The notes below the pieces were generated by a model. That model did no database searches. It saw only the letters and a list, made by a program, of their open reading frames with translations, and was not told where the DNA came from. Below are positions 22,533-33,963 of a stretch of 64,000 bases of DNA, piece after piece. The translations under genes and the position numbers were made by a program. Numbering within the stretch: position 1 is the stretch's first letter; each line of letters opens with the position of its first letter. This stretch comes from Anthopleura xanthogrammica (lineage: Eukaryota; Cnidaria; Anthozoa; Actiniaria; Actiniidae), in NCBI GenBank assembly GCA_964019055.1, contig OZ025207.1, positions 909,001-973,000 on the forward strand, written 5' to 3'.

Positions 22533-24712
22533 ATGAGTGAATCGGTAAATTGTTCGTTTGGTTCTCCCAATTCTATATGCAGTTTAGAAGGTATAGGGTC
22601 ACAGATTCGTCCGCTTCTTGCATGTAAGTCAGACATGACATTACACTTAGTAAGTCTTGGTGTGAGCTCTGTGCGCGACGAGAATATCAGTGAGGTCAAC
22701 TTGATCTTGAATAGAGCCGGGCTCTTCGTTGCTACTGATGAGGAAAAGCTCCCAATGACAATATGTCCAAGCCACAGAAAGAAGCTCACTACTGATTGGG
22801 CTGGTAGAAAGAGCAGCACATGTTCGTATCAGACTCACCGGGGACCTAGAAAAGGCATCAAGAAAGTACGCCGCGTAAACGCTACAATGTCAGCACAAAT
22901 ATACCAGTTACACCATTCCACAGTTCCAATTGGCTCAGGTTAGTGAATGTTGTACTGAAAATATAAAATTTCCTTATGATCGTATTTTGTTTTCTATTAT
23001 ACTAGAATTTCATTAGAATTTCTTTTCATTTATTTATTTATTCATTCACTCACTCACTCATTCACTCATTCACTCACCCACCCATCTCTGTTTGAGAGAA
23101 GGGGAAAGCACTGCAACAAGTTATTTACCGCCATCGAAAAGGACAAGAATCACAAGCTATATGAATTTTACCAGCATTGAACTCTAACAATTATAATTTA
23201 CGTATATTTATGTTATAATATTATGATATTATTCATTCACCCATTCACTCACTCATTTATCTATCCATCCATTCATTCATTCACCCATTCACTTTTTCAC
23301 TCATTCACTCACTATCCATCCATTCGTCCATCCATCCATCCGTCCATCCGTCCGTCCGTCCGTCCGTCCGTCCGTCCGTCCGTCCGTCCGTCCGTCCGTC
23401 CGTCCGTCCGTCCGTCCGTCCGTCCGTCCATCCATCCCCCATCCATCCATCCATTCTTCCATCCATTCATACATCCATCCATCCATCCATCCATCCATTC
23501 ATTCCTCCATCCCGGCATTCATGCATCCATTTTTTATTCATTTTATTTATTATTTGTGTTACAGCGGTGTGTGCAACTTGCCGTGGAGACCACTACAAAG
23601 CCCATGCAAACTATAAGACAGGGAAGCAGGTTAGCCAATAAAGAGACAGAAACTAAAGATTATTTTGTCAGTTAATTAGCTAATCCATCTCTTTACATCT
23701 TTAGCCTCTTGACTTAGACACCTCTATCAGTGTAGACCTCACGCAGAAAGATTCTGAAGCCCATAATATCTCTCAAGACAGTTCATTGCCAGCCACGGAG
23801 ACTATGGAGGTCGCAAGTACCGGTGGAGAGTCACAGACACTCTCTTCACAATCCCAGTCATCTCAGTCCTCGATACCAGAAGAAGAGATTAGTATATGGC
23901 TTGATGAGATGGAAGAGCAAAACAGCAAAAGACAAAAATTAAACGAATCCACTACCAGTATTTCAGAAGGGCGGTACAGCCCCCTGATGTCCACCCTGAA
24001 TACTGCGTGGGAAGATGTGTCTGACACTCAGCAACGATATTACATCCGCAAAGCCAAGGAGTCCATAGCTACCTCCCTGTCTGTTATCACTCCTGGCCAA
24101 GAGGAGGTGTTCTGGAAGGCACTACAAACTGAAGCACTTTTTGAAGAAGAAGGCGAAAATCAAGGAAAGCGCAAGCGCTTTGATCCCAACTCTAGTCTGG
24201 TGGGTGTTTTGGTTAAAACATATGAGCAAACAGGTCATTGGAGGACTAAGCGACAGATCCTTTCCCTCTTTGCAGACGATTTTTCAAAAGCTGATTTGCA
24301 AGAAATGATTCCTGGACTCTCAAAATGGCGCATTGACCAAGCTCGTCAGCATGCAACCGAGGCTGGCAGAGGTCAGCCAGTCCCTGAAATGCCTAATTAC
24401 CGCACAAAAATTGACCGCGAAAAAGTGGACCACTTTATTGAATTTATCTCCAAGCCAGAATTTCTCCAGGATATGGCTTTCGGGACAAAAACGATGAAGC
24501 TTGACTCGGGAGAGAAAATCACTATACCAGCAGTGATAAGGACTGTCATCCCTTCACGCATTATAAGTCAATATTTAGAATATTGTGAAGAACAAGAAGT
24601 CGAGCCTGCGGGTAAGCGTTCTCTCTACCGGATGATTGAAGTTTGTTCAGCTTCCATGCAAAAATCCCTTCAAGGACTTGACAGTACCACTGCTGAGGGT
24701 TCCGAGGCGTTT
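22533..24712 (+). CDS. transposase-like gene of the TTAA element, 5' exons
   Basis: Three exons join in frame: 22533-22938, 23565-23629 and 23705-24712. The first ends with [29 protein letters not shown] and VPIGS; the second gives [17 protein letters not shown]. Together these look like a Cys/His metal-binding module (CPxH...CxxC). Exon three has an acidic linker, [36 protein letters not shown] and [15 protein letters not shown], then [11 protein letters not shown] recognise this order from uncharacterised multi-copy proteins of corals and amphioxus. The exon is cut at 24712 by the 6.95 kb element and continues at 31666, but the two halves are one base out of frame across the clean junction, so a further indel is present. 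Confidence 0.7.
23034..23520. repeat. tetranucleotide arrays (ATTC, CATC, CCGT) in intron 1
   Basis: ATTC/ACTC-type units at about 23034-23085 and 23230-23330 lead to CCAT units, a long pure CCGT run at about 23340-23428, and then CCAT units again. It lies wholly inside the intron at 22939-23564. Long frames across it are repeat artefacts. Confidence 0.95.
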
Positions 24713-25426
24713 TAGTCTAGGAGCTGGACCCCAAAACCAGACGTTTTGCACAACCCACCCTACAGAAAAGGTTTGACACTTGATTCTTATAGAACAATAC
24801 TTGCTCTTTAACATGAGATACTTTGTACACTCAAAATGTGGTATAGGTTCCGAGATATAGGGGATTCTTTGCCTCGATTTGGTGTTCAGCATGATTGCGA
24901 GGCTAATTACATTAAATGCTTATTGAATGGTCTGTTCTTAACCAAATCTCACAAAAATGGTCTCAAATGAAAGAGCTCATTAAGGGCTTTTCAAAAATGT
25001 AAGAGTTAATGTTTATGGTCTCACGTGACAAGTCACGTGACCTCAAAAAGAGGAAAATCAACGTTTTTTAGCCACTATGATCAAATATCGTTTGCTTTAA
25101 AAACTACGGAAACACATCATTCCATCAAAAAACTATTTCTATGTGTTAACCAGGTCTTGATCATTACGTTAAGACTAAAAAAGCTAAAGATTCGAGTTAA
25201 AAAATGTCAAAAATATCGAAAATGAAGGAGCCTCTCAAGTTTTTTTGAGGTCAGCATGAAAACGAGGCTAAATCATAAATACGGTTTAAGCATGCCATAT
25301 ATTCACCGAAATGCACTAAAAACTTACTTAAGGCAACACACTTGCTCAGCCACCCCGTAAGGATGGTTAGCTGCAAGTCACGTGATCTCTAACATGATAA
25401 CGAGGCAAATGTTCTTCTCAATAAAA
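24713..25426 (+). repeat. left 714-bp terminal inverted repeat (Academ-like)
   Basis: Inverted match to 30949-31662 with no length difference. A 66-codon frame at 25025-25225 is identical in the other repeat, which shows the near-perfect identity. It is a by-product of the repeat and not a gene. Confidence 0.95.
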
Positions 25427-26117
25427 AGCTGAGTTAGACTTTAAAGACTGTGAGTTCTCCTTTTTTTCTTTTTCAATATAAACATACTGATAACATTTAC
25501 TCGCTCCCTCTCAGTGAATTGTATAGGAGACATAATAACCACAATAAAGTGCACTTTTTAAGCCCTTCATGAATTGCAGAATGAGTAAGACTGGAACCAA
25601 GTGCCCAAGTAACCAGGCTTTTTTCACTGGCAGCCATATTGTATTCATTAGTTCCAGGATTCTATTTTGTGGAGGTTGATTTATTCAAATAGTGCAACAG
25701 TATCAAATGAAAAAAGATATAATAATGTTTTAAGGTAAGTTCTCATTGATATTATATGCAATAAAGGTCTTTCAGAGACCAATAACATATCTAATATGAC
25801 TGTAAGTATCTCATAATATGATTCAGCAAGTTCTCAGTGTTTTTAGTTTTGGTACAGTAAATTTTTTTTTTAAATATTCAAAGTCTTAGCGACTTTTTGA
25901 AGCATTAAAAAAGTATCGGATTTATGGATATATAAATGTTGTGTATGGATATTAATATTATGTCTATACACTGTACGTTTAATAAATTCCAACCGAATAC
26001 ATGTATAGTTTGAATTATTTGTAGTATGAGTCTTGTCTTACTTGTTTCGGTTCTCTAAGCATTTTTAATTTTGTTAAGTCTTATATGGGATATTTTCTTT
26101 TATAGAATGCATTTGTC
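25427..26117. other. 5' non-coding part of the Academ-like element
   Basis: AT-rich sequence between the left TIR and the gene, with no coding signal. It presumably holds the promoter and leader. No clear core promoter motif was picked out. Confidence 0.4.
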
Positions 26118-26726
26118 ATGGATGAAAATGTTGGGTTCAATTTACTTCCCGCCAAACGGAAAAAGCTGACTAATTATGAACAATGCATAATTTGTCAAAG
26201 TATTAACAAGGGTTCTTGTTTAAGAAAAGCACAGGTGCCATCGATTGAAAAGTTGATTTATGCTGCACACCTTCGCAAAGATGAATGTTTTGAGCGTTTA
26301 CATGTTGATTTTGGAAATCTTACATCTCAAGATGTTTTGTGGCATAATTCATGTTATGCATCCTACACTAGTGAACGTAATTTGCATAGCCTATCCACAG
26401 TTTCTGGTGAAGTGAATTCAAGATCTGATCAAGGAAAGCGCATATCTTTTGACTGGACGAAGTGTCTCTTTTGTAGAAATGCCTCTCATAAAAAGGATTT
26501 TAAGCTAATAAATATTACGACGTTTGAAGCGTGCAATAGTATCAACGTTGCTGCTGAGGCTAGATGCGACGAAGAACTACTCCTTCTATTACGAAGTCAT
26601 GATCTAATTGCTAGCGAAGGCAAGTACCATAAGTCTTGCCATGCCTCATACGTGAGTAAGGCAAACATCAAATCCCGATGCTTAGATGAGGATACGATGA
26701 GGCATTTGCCGAGTTCCTTAGTATAA
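26118..26726 (+). CDS. N-terminal zinc-finger part of the Academ-like protein
   Basis: From ATG 26118 the frame gives two similar Cys/His modules. CIICQSINKG is closed by WHNSCYASYTS, and CLFCRNASHKK is closed by YHKSCHASYVS. Each has a CxxC pair about 60 residues before HxxCxxxY, so eight or more metal ligands are visible. The frame stops at 26724, but a +1 frame already open upstream of the next ORF reads DEAFAEFLSIIQPEIVRGKAY across 26690-26757. The protein was therefore most likely one chain of about 1,590 residues, broken by a one-base indel near 26690. Confidence 0.75.
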   Translation: MDENVGFNLLPAKRKKLTNYEQCIICQSINKGSCLRKAQVPSIEKLIYAAHLRKDECFERLHVDFGNLTSQDVLWHNSCYASYTSERNLHSLSTVSGEVNSRSDQGKRISFDWTKCLFCRNASHKKDFKLINITTFEACNSINVAAEARCDEELLLLLRSHDLIASEGKYHKSCHASYVSKANIKSRCLDEDTMRHLPSSLV

Positions 26727-26761
26727 TACAACCGGAAATCGTAAGAGGAAAAGCTTACGAT

Positions 26762-29700
26762 ATGAATTGTCTACTACAATTATACAAGGACATGTTAATT
26801 AAGAGAGATATTAATGCCGATAGCTACACCAGGCAAAAGCTGAAATTACGTTTACAGTCAATCTTTAAAGACGATCTTGTGTTTCACCAAACACATGCAA
26901 GCACAAAACCAGAAATTGTTTACTCTAGTTCAATATCACTTCTTGATGTTATCAACACAGCAGCAATAACATCACAGAACAAAACAGATCAGAATGAATC
27001 AGTAAGGGATGAGCCAAACGAGGCAATGAAGGCAATCTATGACGCAGCAGCCATTATCAGAAGTGACATATCCAAATGTAAGGGAATTAAAATCGATCCC
27101 TTATCTGTTGAAGATTTGCATTTGCAGAAAGCGAGATCACTTATCCCTGATCACCTGTATTGGTTGTTGAGGTACATGGTAACCTCCGAGGAGTATGTTA
27201 CTAGTACGAGCCCTAGATGCTCAAATGTTTCACATGAAAGGAAAATCATAATGATTGGCCAAGACGTCATACACGCTGTAAGTAATGCAAGAGTGAAGCT
27301 CCCAAAGCATGTAGGTTTGGGGATAACTATCAAACATCTCACAAGGTCTAAGCAGCTTATAACTCTGCTCAATCGAATGGGCCATTGTTGTTCATATGAA
27401 CAGACCGAGATAGTAGAAACAGCCCTCGCAAATGAAATTATCGCAAGGTCTGAATTGAATGGAGGTCTAATCATTCCATCAAACATATCACCCGGTATGT
27501 TTGTTCACATGGCAGCAGATAACAATGATTTCAGCGAAGAAACGATTGATGGGAAGAACACTACCCATGCAACAACCCTAGTTGCTTTTCAGAGAAAACA
27601 ATATGGGCCAATGCCAGAAAGAAATGTTTATGGGGATCACTCACAGAAGAGAAGGTCTTTAGATTCCTCAAGACCTATAGTGACCATAGATGATATCAAT
27701 GTAGGAGGGAGACGTCCATCCGTTACAAATTACATCGGTAAGATAAAGAACGCACATTGGCTACAATCAAATGAGCAGTTCCTTTCCGCTTGTCTGGATG
27801 ACTTAGTGTGGCTTCTTCTACGCTTATGCTCAGACACTCTGTTTGCAGTAAATTATCGACCAGTTGTTGATCAGAAGATTCCAGGGTGGAGTGGATTTCA
27901 GTCACTCAAATTCTCTGACACCTCACCACCTTCTACCATTGGTTACTGTCCTATGATACAAGCAGATGCAAATGAATACAGCACAATCTACAAAGTTATG
28001 AAGCTCTCCTTAGAAATGGCAAATGCACTGGGACAGTCCGATTCAGTAGTTACTTTTGACTTAGCAATTTACATCAAGGCAAAAGAGCTTCAGATAAGAT
28101 ACCCAGATGAATTCAAGAATGTCGTAGTTCGCTTAGGAGGATTTCACATAGCTTTAAACTATCTTGCACTTCTTGGAAAGATGTATTCAAACTCTGGTTT
28201 GGAAGATCTTCTTATCGATTCTGGAGTGTATGCCCCTGGAACTACCACTGCACTAATGGCAGGAAAGTCATACAATCGTGGAGTACGAGCCCACAAGCTT
28301 TGTTTCGAGGCCCTGTTTCGACTACTATGGAAAGCGTTTGCAAGTTGGCTGGAAGAAAACGCGCCGGACTTGGATGAAAGCTCAAAGAGAACAATGCTGG
28401 AGTTACTCAAGAAATGCCAACATTCCGACAATAAGGTGGAACATCTTAAAGAAAACTGGCAGCCCTTAAGAGATGGTTTGAGTACACTCTTATTTCTTTT
28501 CAGAGATTTTGAAAATGAAAGAAAGGCCAAATCAAAGCTTTTCGCTTTCTGGAGCGAATATATATCAATGGTTACAATACTGCTGCAGTTCATCAAAGCT
28601 GAGCGAACTGGCAATTGGAATTTACACTTGTCGTCCACCGCTGAGATGCTACCATATTTCTACGCTATGGATAGAGTTAATTATTCAAGGTGGCTCCCTG
28701 TATACCTAGCAGACATGCACTCGCTACAGGAACACCACCCAGAAGTGCATTCGGAGTTCAAAGCTGGTAACCATAGCGTAAGTCGCTCACAACAACCCTT
28801 TGGTCAAGTTTGGTCAGATATGGCCCTTGAACAGTCGATCAACTGCGACTCTAAATCAAAAGGAGGTCTGGTTGGCATGACCAAAAAGGAGGATGCAGTA
28901 GAACGCTGGTTTTTGACGAGTCACGAACGTGCAGCCATCACAAGATCACTTAAAGAAATGTGCGGCGTAGAGAATGACAGGATAGGCACACACAAGGAAG
29001 CGAGCATTACGCGTATTCAGCGAGATGAAAGGGATGTCAAGAGCCTTCTCTCGCGTTTTACAACAGATTTAATGAATAACCCATTCAGTGTAGCTGAAGA
29101 CGAGAACAGTACTGACACTGCACTTAGTAATATTGCTACTGGAGTAGTTCTACCCGAAACAGTTGCAGAGCGCTTGGTAAATGCATCTGAGATCGGAAGT
29201 AGTAGTATGCACAACTTCATCAATTCAAGGCTTGATACAAATAAAGTTAGTTTTTGGGCTCCTCTTACGAAGCTGAAGATTGAGACCTTTGGTACTACTA
29301 GGCGGAAGATATCTCTGAAAGGCACTCGTGAAAAAGTCATCACTGTGAATGCTGACAGACAGCTGTTTGGACGACTACTGGTCGTGGCGAAAACGAGAGA
29401 GATCAACATGAAAGAGATCCTAAGCTACGAATTGTGCTGTGTTCCGATTTCTCTTGCACATCCAGATGGGACTATGCGAAAGACAGCAAAAAGCACATTG
29501 ATGCCGATTTTGGAGAAGAACATCAACTCTGAGCCCAGATTACCTCTATCAGAAATGCCAACAGCTGTTATCATTGACGCCATGGCATTGATTCAAATGG
29601 TCAAGTCAGCAGGAGCAGCAACGTTTGGAGAGATGGCTGATAAATACTTCGACATTATAACTCGGGTATTGAGCCAGAACAACTGTAGCCGGGTAGACCT

Positions 29701-30886
29701 CGTATTTGACCAGTACCGTCCCCTGTCCATCAAAGCAGAAGAACGCCGACAAAGAGGAGAGACATCTTCCATGCAGATTAAGATCCACAATCTGAATACG
29801 CCAGTTCCGAGGCAATGGGGCAAATTCATATCCAATCCGAGGAATAAGCAGAATTTGGCAATTTTTTTATGCGAGTCTCGAAGCATCCTTTCAGAGCTGC
29901 AATTACATCAACACAAGAATGTTATTCTAGCAGGAGGCTTCCAAGATGGTAAAGAGACGGTAATGTGCAGCAGGGGATTCTCATCCAGCATTCCATCCTT
30001 GTTATCAGATCAGGAAGAAGCAGATACAAGGCTTGTATTGCATGCCAAACATGCCTCGATCACCCATCAGAGAATTGTTATTCAGTCACCAGACACAGAT
30101 GTGGCGGTGTTATGTGTTGCTCATTTCCAGAGTGTCCAATGTCAAGAGCTGTGGTTCAAAACAGGAGTCAAAGATAAAGCAAGATACATCCCAATTCACT
30201 CCTTACACTCCTCTCTAGGTCCCCTGCTCTCCAAGGCCCTGCCAGCATTTCATGCACTGACAGGTTGCGACACGACAAGTGGCTTTTCAGGTATCGGCAA
30301 GAAGAAGGCTTGGAAGGTATTTGTAAACGATGCTCAAGTTCAACAGCAACTGGCCAACCTAGGTGAAGAGCCCCTTCTTCAAGCAACTCAACTCAAGTCT
30401 TGTGAGGCATTCGTATGTTCTCTTTACACTACTGCTAGAAGATTTGACAAGGCTGACGATGCTCGGTATTTCCTTTTCTGTCAAAGGAACAAGAAAAGCG
30501 AAGATCTGCCTCCCACATCTGAAAGCTTAACCCATCACATTAAAAGGGCCAACTTCCAGGCACATATTTGGAATAAAGCCCTCAGTCCGATGCAGAACCT
30601 CCCATCACCAGAAGGATTTGGATGGAAATTGGAAGATGATCAGCTTCTACCAGTCCTTATGACGAAGAGTCCCGCACCAGAAGGAATTGCAGAGTTGACA
30701 ACTTGTGGCTGCAAGAAGTCAGAATGTTTGAGAAATTGCTCATGTAAAGCAAATGGTCTTCCTTGTACAGAAGCATGCAAGTGCATGGCTGATGAAAGCT
30801 GTTCAAACCCTATGAAGGATGTCGTCGACTCTAGTGATTCAGAAAGTGAAAGTGAAGATGAAACTGATGACAGTCTTGATGATTAA
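26762..30886 (+). CDS. FEN1/XPG-like nuclease-containing transposon protein
   Basis: An unbroken 1,374-residue frame. About residues 930-1190 contain every acidic motif of the FEN1/XPG 5'-nuclease fold in order: VIIDAMALI, VDLVFDQY, QEEADTRLVLHA, SPDTDVAVL and TGCDTTSGFSGIGKKKAWK, the last matching the helix-hairpin-helix glycine motif. FEN/XPG enzymes cut flapped or bubbled DNA (family knowledge). The first 900 residues are unassigned and may hold the transposase proper. The C-terminus (about 1315-1345) is a CXC-like cysteine cluster, TCGCKKSECLRNCSCKANG, of the tesmin/MSL2 type, and the protein ends in an acidic Ser/Glu/Asp tail. ATG 26762 is only the first Met in this frame. Similar proteins are frequent in cnidarian genomes but usually left unnamed. 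Confidence 0.85.
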   Translation: MNCLLQLYKDMLIKRDINADSYTRQKLKLRLQSIFKDDLVFHQTHASTKPEIVYSSSISLLDVINTAAITSQNKTDQNESVRDEPNEAMKAIYDAAAIIRSDISKCKGIKIDPLSVEDLHLQKARSLIPDHLYWLLRYMVTSEEYVTSTSPRCSNVSHERKIIMIGQDVIHAVSNARVKLPKHVGLGITIKHLTRSKQLITLLNRMGHCCSYEQTEIVETALANEIIARSELNGGLIIPSNISPGMFVHMAADNNDFSEETIDGKNTTHATTLVAFQRKQYGPMPERNVYGDHSQKRRSLDSSRPIVTIDDINVGGRRPSVTNYIGKIKNAHWLQSNEQFLSACLDDLVWLLLRLCSDTLFAVNYRPVVDQKIPGWSGFQSLKFSDTSPPSTIGYCPMIQADANEYSTIYKVMKLSLEMANALGQSDSVVTFDLAIYIKAKELQIRYPDEFKNVVVRLGGFHIALNYLALLGKMYSNSGLEDLLIDSGVYAPGTTTALMAGKSYNRGVRAHKLCFEALFRLLWKAFASWLEENAPDLDESSKRTMLELLKKCQHSDNKVEHLKENWQPLRDGLSTLLFLFRDFENERKAKSKLFAFWSEYISMVTILLQFIKAERTGNWNLHLSSTAEMLPYFYAMDRVNYSRWLPVYLADMHSLQEHHPEVHSEFKAGNHSVSRSQQPFGQVWSDMALEQSINCDSKSKGGLVGMTKKEDAVERWFLTSHERAAITRSLKEMCGVENDRIGTHKEASITRIQRDERDVKSLLSRFTTDLMNNPFSVAEDENSTDTALSNIATGVVLPETVAERLVNASEIGSSSMHNFINSRLDTNKVSFWAPLTKLKIETFGTTRRKISLKGTREKVITVNADRQLFGRLLVVAKTREINMKEILSYELCCVPISLAHPDGTMRKTAKSTLMPILEKNINSEPRLPLSEMPTAVIIDAMALIQMVKSAGAATFGEMADKYFDIITRVLSQNNCSRVDLVFDQYRPLSIKAEERRQRGETSSMQIKIHNLNTPVPRQWGKFISNPRNKQNLAIFLCESRSILSELQLHQHKNVILAGGFQDGKETVMCSRGFSSSIPSLLSDQEEADTRLVLHAKHASITHQRIVIQSPDTDVAVLCVAHFQSVQCQELWFKTGVKDKARYIPIHSLHSSLGPLLSKALPAFHALTGCDTTSGFSGIGKKKAWKVFVNDAQVQQQLANLGEEPLLQATQLKSCEAFVCSLYTTARRFDKADDARYFLFCQRNKKSEDLPPTSESLTHHIKRANFQAHIWNKALSPMQNLPSPEGFGWKLEDDQLLPVLMTKSPAPEGIAELTTCGCKKSECLRNCSCKANGLPCTEACKCMADESCSNPMKDVVDSSDSESESEDETDDSLDD

Positions 30887-30948
30887 AAATAACTTGTTAG
30901 ACTTTAAGATGAAGATGAAGATGTACAGAACTGTTTTTTAAACCTTTA

Positions 30949-31662
30949 TTTTATTGAGAAGAACATTTGCCTCGTTATCATGTTAGAGATCACGTGACTT
31001 GCAGCTAACCATCCTTACGGGGTGGCTGAGCAAGTGTGTTGCCTTAAGTAAGTTTTTAGTGCATTTCGGTGAATATATGGCATGCTTAAACCGTATTTAT
31101 GATTTAGCCTCGTTTTCATGATGACCTCAAAAAAACTTGAGAGGCTCCTTCATTTTCGATATTTTTGACATTTTTTAACTCGAATCTTTAGCTTTTTTAG
31201 TCTTAACGTAATGATCAAGACCTGGTTAACACATAGAAATAGTTTTTTGATGGAATGATGTGTTTCCGTAGTTTTTAAAGCAAACGATATTTGATCATAG
31301 TGGCTAAAAAACGTTGATTTTCCTCTTTTTGAGGTCACGTGACTTGTCACGTGAGACCATAAACATTAACTCTTACATTTTTGAAAAGCCCTTAATGAGC
31401 TCTTTCATTTGAGACCATTTTTGTGAGATTTGGTTAAGAACAGACCATTCAATAAGCATTTAATGTAATTAGCCTCGCAATCATGCTGAACACCAAATCG
31501 AGGCAAAGAATCCCCTATATCTCGGAACCTATACCACATTTTGAGTGTACAAAGTATCTCATGTTAAAGAGCAAGTATTGTTCTATAAGAATCAAGTGTC
31601 AAACCTTTTCTGTAGGATGGGTTGTGCAAAACGTCTGGTTTTGGTGTCTAGCTCCTAGACTA
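30949..31662 (-). repeat. right 714-bp terminal inverted repeat (Academ-like)
   Basis: Inverted partner of 24713-25426. The mismatches seen are close to the outer tip (GGACCCC versus AGACACC) and one near 31120. Confidence 0.95.
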
Positions 31663-31665
31663 TTT

Positions 31666-33652
31666 GATGACGTCTCTGTTGGATAAACTGGCAGGTCAGG
31701 GCATCAACGTAACTAACCTACAGAAGCAACTAAGGGATGCAAAACGCCATATTAAGACAGATTTCAAGACCCATGTCGGAAGAGACGAACAATGTAGTGA
31801 TCACTGCAGTGTTCATGCACTAAGTGATAAAGCCAAAGAGTTCAAACGCAAATGTAACCATAAACACACCTATGAATGCGAACGCTGTGTTGGGCTAGAG
31901 AGTGTACTAGATGATATAGCAGAGGTTCTAGCTAATGTGGACATCGATGAAGAGGAGAGGGCTAGATTTAAGTTTGAGTACAAAGAGAGTGTGCGTAACA
32001 TAAAGGCGTGGAAAGCGCATTTGCTACGAACAATTAACCAGGAAGAAGCCAAGCAACATGCCCTAAAGCAGCTAAATAAGAAGTCGTGCCTTTTGATCAT
32101 GGACTGGGCAATGAAGTTCTCGCCTGTTCAATTTAGAGAACAAATGAGTGACTTTTTTGGAAAGAGAGGCAAGAGCTGGCACATCAGTGCTGTGATTACT
32201 GCAGCAGCCACAGACAGTAAATATGAAGTGGAGTGTTTTGTCCATATCCTCAACAGCTGCACCCAAAACAGCTTTGCAGTACTGTCCATAATAGAGGACT
32301 TGCTGCATAAAGTCAAGCAGGAATATCCAGCTGTGACACAAGCCTATCTCAGATCTGATAATGCAGGGTGTTATCACAATGGCCCTCTTTTGCTAAGTCT
32401 ACGAGAAGTAGGGGAGAGAACCGGTGTCAAGCCAGTGCGATACGATTTCTCTGACCCTCAGGCTGGCAAGGATATTTGTGACAGGAAGGCTGCTTCGATG
32501 AAGGCACACATAAAGCGGTGGGTCAATGAGAAGCACAATGTCCTCACAGCTGAAGATATGAAGGCAGCTCTAGAATCACATGCGGGCATCAAAGGGTGCA
32601 GGGCTGCAGTTGTTGAGTTGGACACAACAAAAGAGACAAACAAAGGTAATAAGATACCAGGCATTAGTGTGCTGAACAATTTCCAGTTCGAGAAAACTGG
32701 TATTCGCGTATGGAAGGCGTATGACATCGGTCCTGGACGCCTCATTGCTTACAGCGACCTCACAATTGCACCACAAGGAGAAACTGGATTAAAGGTGATT
32801 CAGCCCTTTGGTCAAGCCCCCAATAAAGGGAGAGTGGGAGAGAGTGTCAGACATAAGTCTGAGATCTACGCTTGCCAGGAAACTGGATGCGTCCTGACGT
32901 TCAAAACCCAGTCGGAGGCAGACGCCCACATGGACACGGGGAAGCATCGTCTTGAGGCAGACTGTGAGTCTATGTATGACCGCATTAGAAGGAAATGGGC
33001 GGGAGTAGTTACAGGGGTAACGTTTGCGCCAGATATGCCATCGACCTCAGGGCGGGTACCTCAAGCTAAGGATAACAGTAGTGCTACCAAAGCAACTCAC
33101 AGACCGACAGGATGGGCTCTTAAGACAACCAAAACTTCCTCTAGAATGACTGACAAGGTCAACGCCTTCCTCAAGAAGAAGTTCGTTGACGGTATAAGAA
33201 CTGGAATCAAATCCGATCCTGTGCAGTTAGCGAGGGAGATGAAGTCTCTCAGAAATGAAGATGGGCGGCCTACCTTTAAGCCCGAAGAGTGGAGGACATC
33301 AAAGCAAATCAGCAGCCTGTTCTCGCGCCTGAAAGCTGCGCAGCGTAAGAAGGGTATCGATGCTGAGGAAGTCCCAGAGGAAGACATTGAAGCTGCAGAG
33401 TCGGAAGAAGCTTTATACAGTCTTATAAACCTAGTGATGAACGACATGAACAGACCAAACCATCCGATCACCGTGGGCACCTTCAATATATGTGAGCTTG
33501 TGAAAAGCAGTAAGCTTGTGTCACTGAAACTGGCGGTCCTCAAAGAAATCTACAATGAGCAACATCTGACGACAAGTGGTCCGTTATCGAGGAAAAAAAC
33601 CTTCTGTGAAGCTATAGACGTATATGCTAACAGCTGTACATGCATGGTATAA
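31666..33652 (+). CDS. transposase-like gene of the TTAA element, 3' exon
   Basis: The frame continues the interrupted gene: LLDKLAGQGINVTNLQKQL, then a Cys/His-rich part (CSDHCSVHALSD, CNHKHTYECERC). An RNase H-like core follows: LLIMDWAMKFSPVQFREQM, SWHISAVIT, AYLRSDNAGCYHNGPLL and FSDPQAGKDICDRKAASMK. The Asp of MDWAMK, the Asp of SDNAGCYHN and an acid in ICDRKAA are the best candidates for a DDE/D triad; this is my inference from spacing and context. A C2H2 finger (YACQETGCVLTF with a later HMDTGKH) and a basic tail follow. The stop is at 33650-33652. Many relatives exist in corals, amphioxus and molluscs to my knowledge, but I know of no described function. Confidence 0.7.
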
Positions 33653-33963
33653 GGAAATACTTTATTCCCTCCGAGACCTGTGACAGCCCTGTGGGAAGAG
33701 GAGCAAAGGAAGGCGATCTGGCAAGAGAGCTTCTTTTTTTCATAAATATTAACAATTCTCTACTCTCCTTCGCAGACGCATTACTGTCAGTCCCAGGTCA
33801 TCCCAGCACCTCCCCACGCTGGTTAGGTCTCGGGAGGATCTGGGACCGACACTTATGGGGGCTTATAAACTGCGATAATGGAGATGCAGATCACATTGCT
33901 ATGGAAAGAATTCATGTTTGTTTCAAAATGTCCGTAATTCTCCAGACTGCTTTTAAAAATGTC

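Larger units (their letters stand above)
24713..31662 (+). mobile_element. Academ-like transposon with 714-bp TIRs and FEN/XPG-type nuclease
   Basis: The element starts TAGTCTAGGAGCT and ends AGCTCCTAGACTA, with TTT on both sides (24710-24712 and 31663-31665) as a 3-bp target duplication. Both TIRs are exactly 714 bp with only a few mismatches, so insertion is recent. Inside is essentially one gene (26118-30886). From memory of the Repbase superfamily description, 3-4 bp duplications, a Cys-rich zinc finger and an XPG-type nuclease point to Academ; this assignment is inference. It sits in the transposase-like gene of the TTAA element. Confidence 0.8.

Noticed and set aside
23223..23675. 150-residue Pro/Ser/His/Arg-rich frame and Met/Asp/Gly/Trp-rich minus frames
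   Set aside because: They come from tetranucleotide arrays in the intron of the TTAA element's gene; only 23565-23629 is a real exon, in context.
25025..25225. 66-residue frame identical to one at 31150-31350 on the other strand
   Set aside because: Both are the same stretch of the Academ-like TIR; identity reflects the repeat and does not indicate a gene pair.
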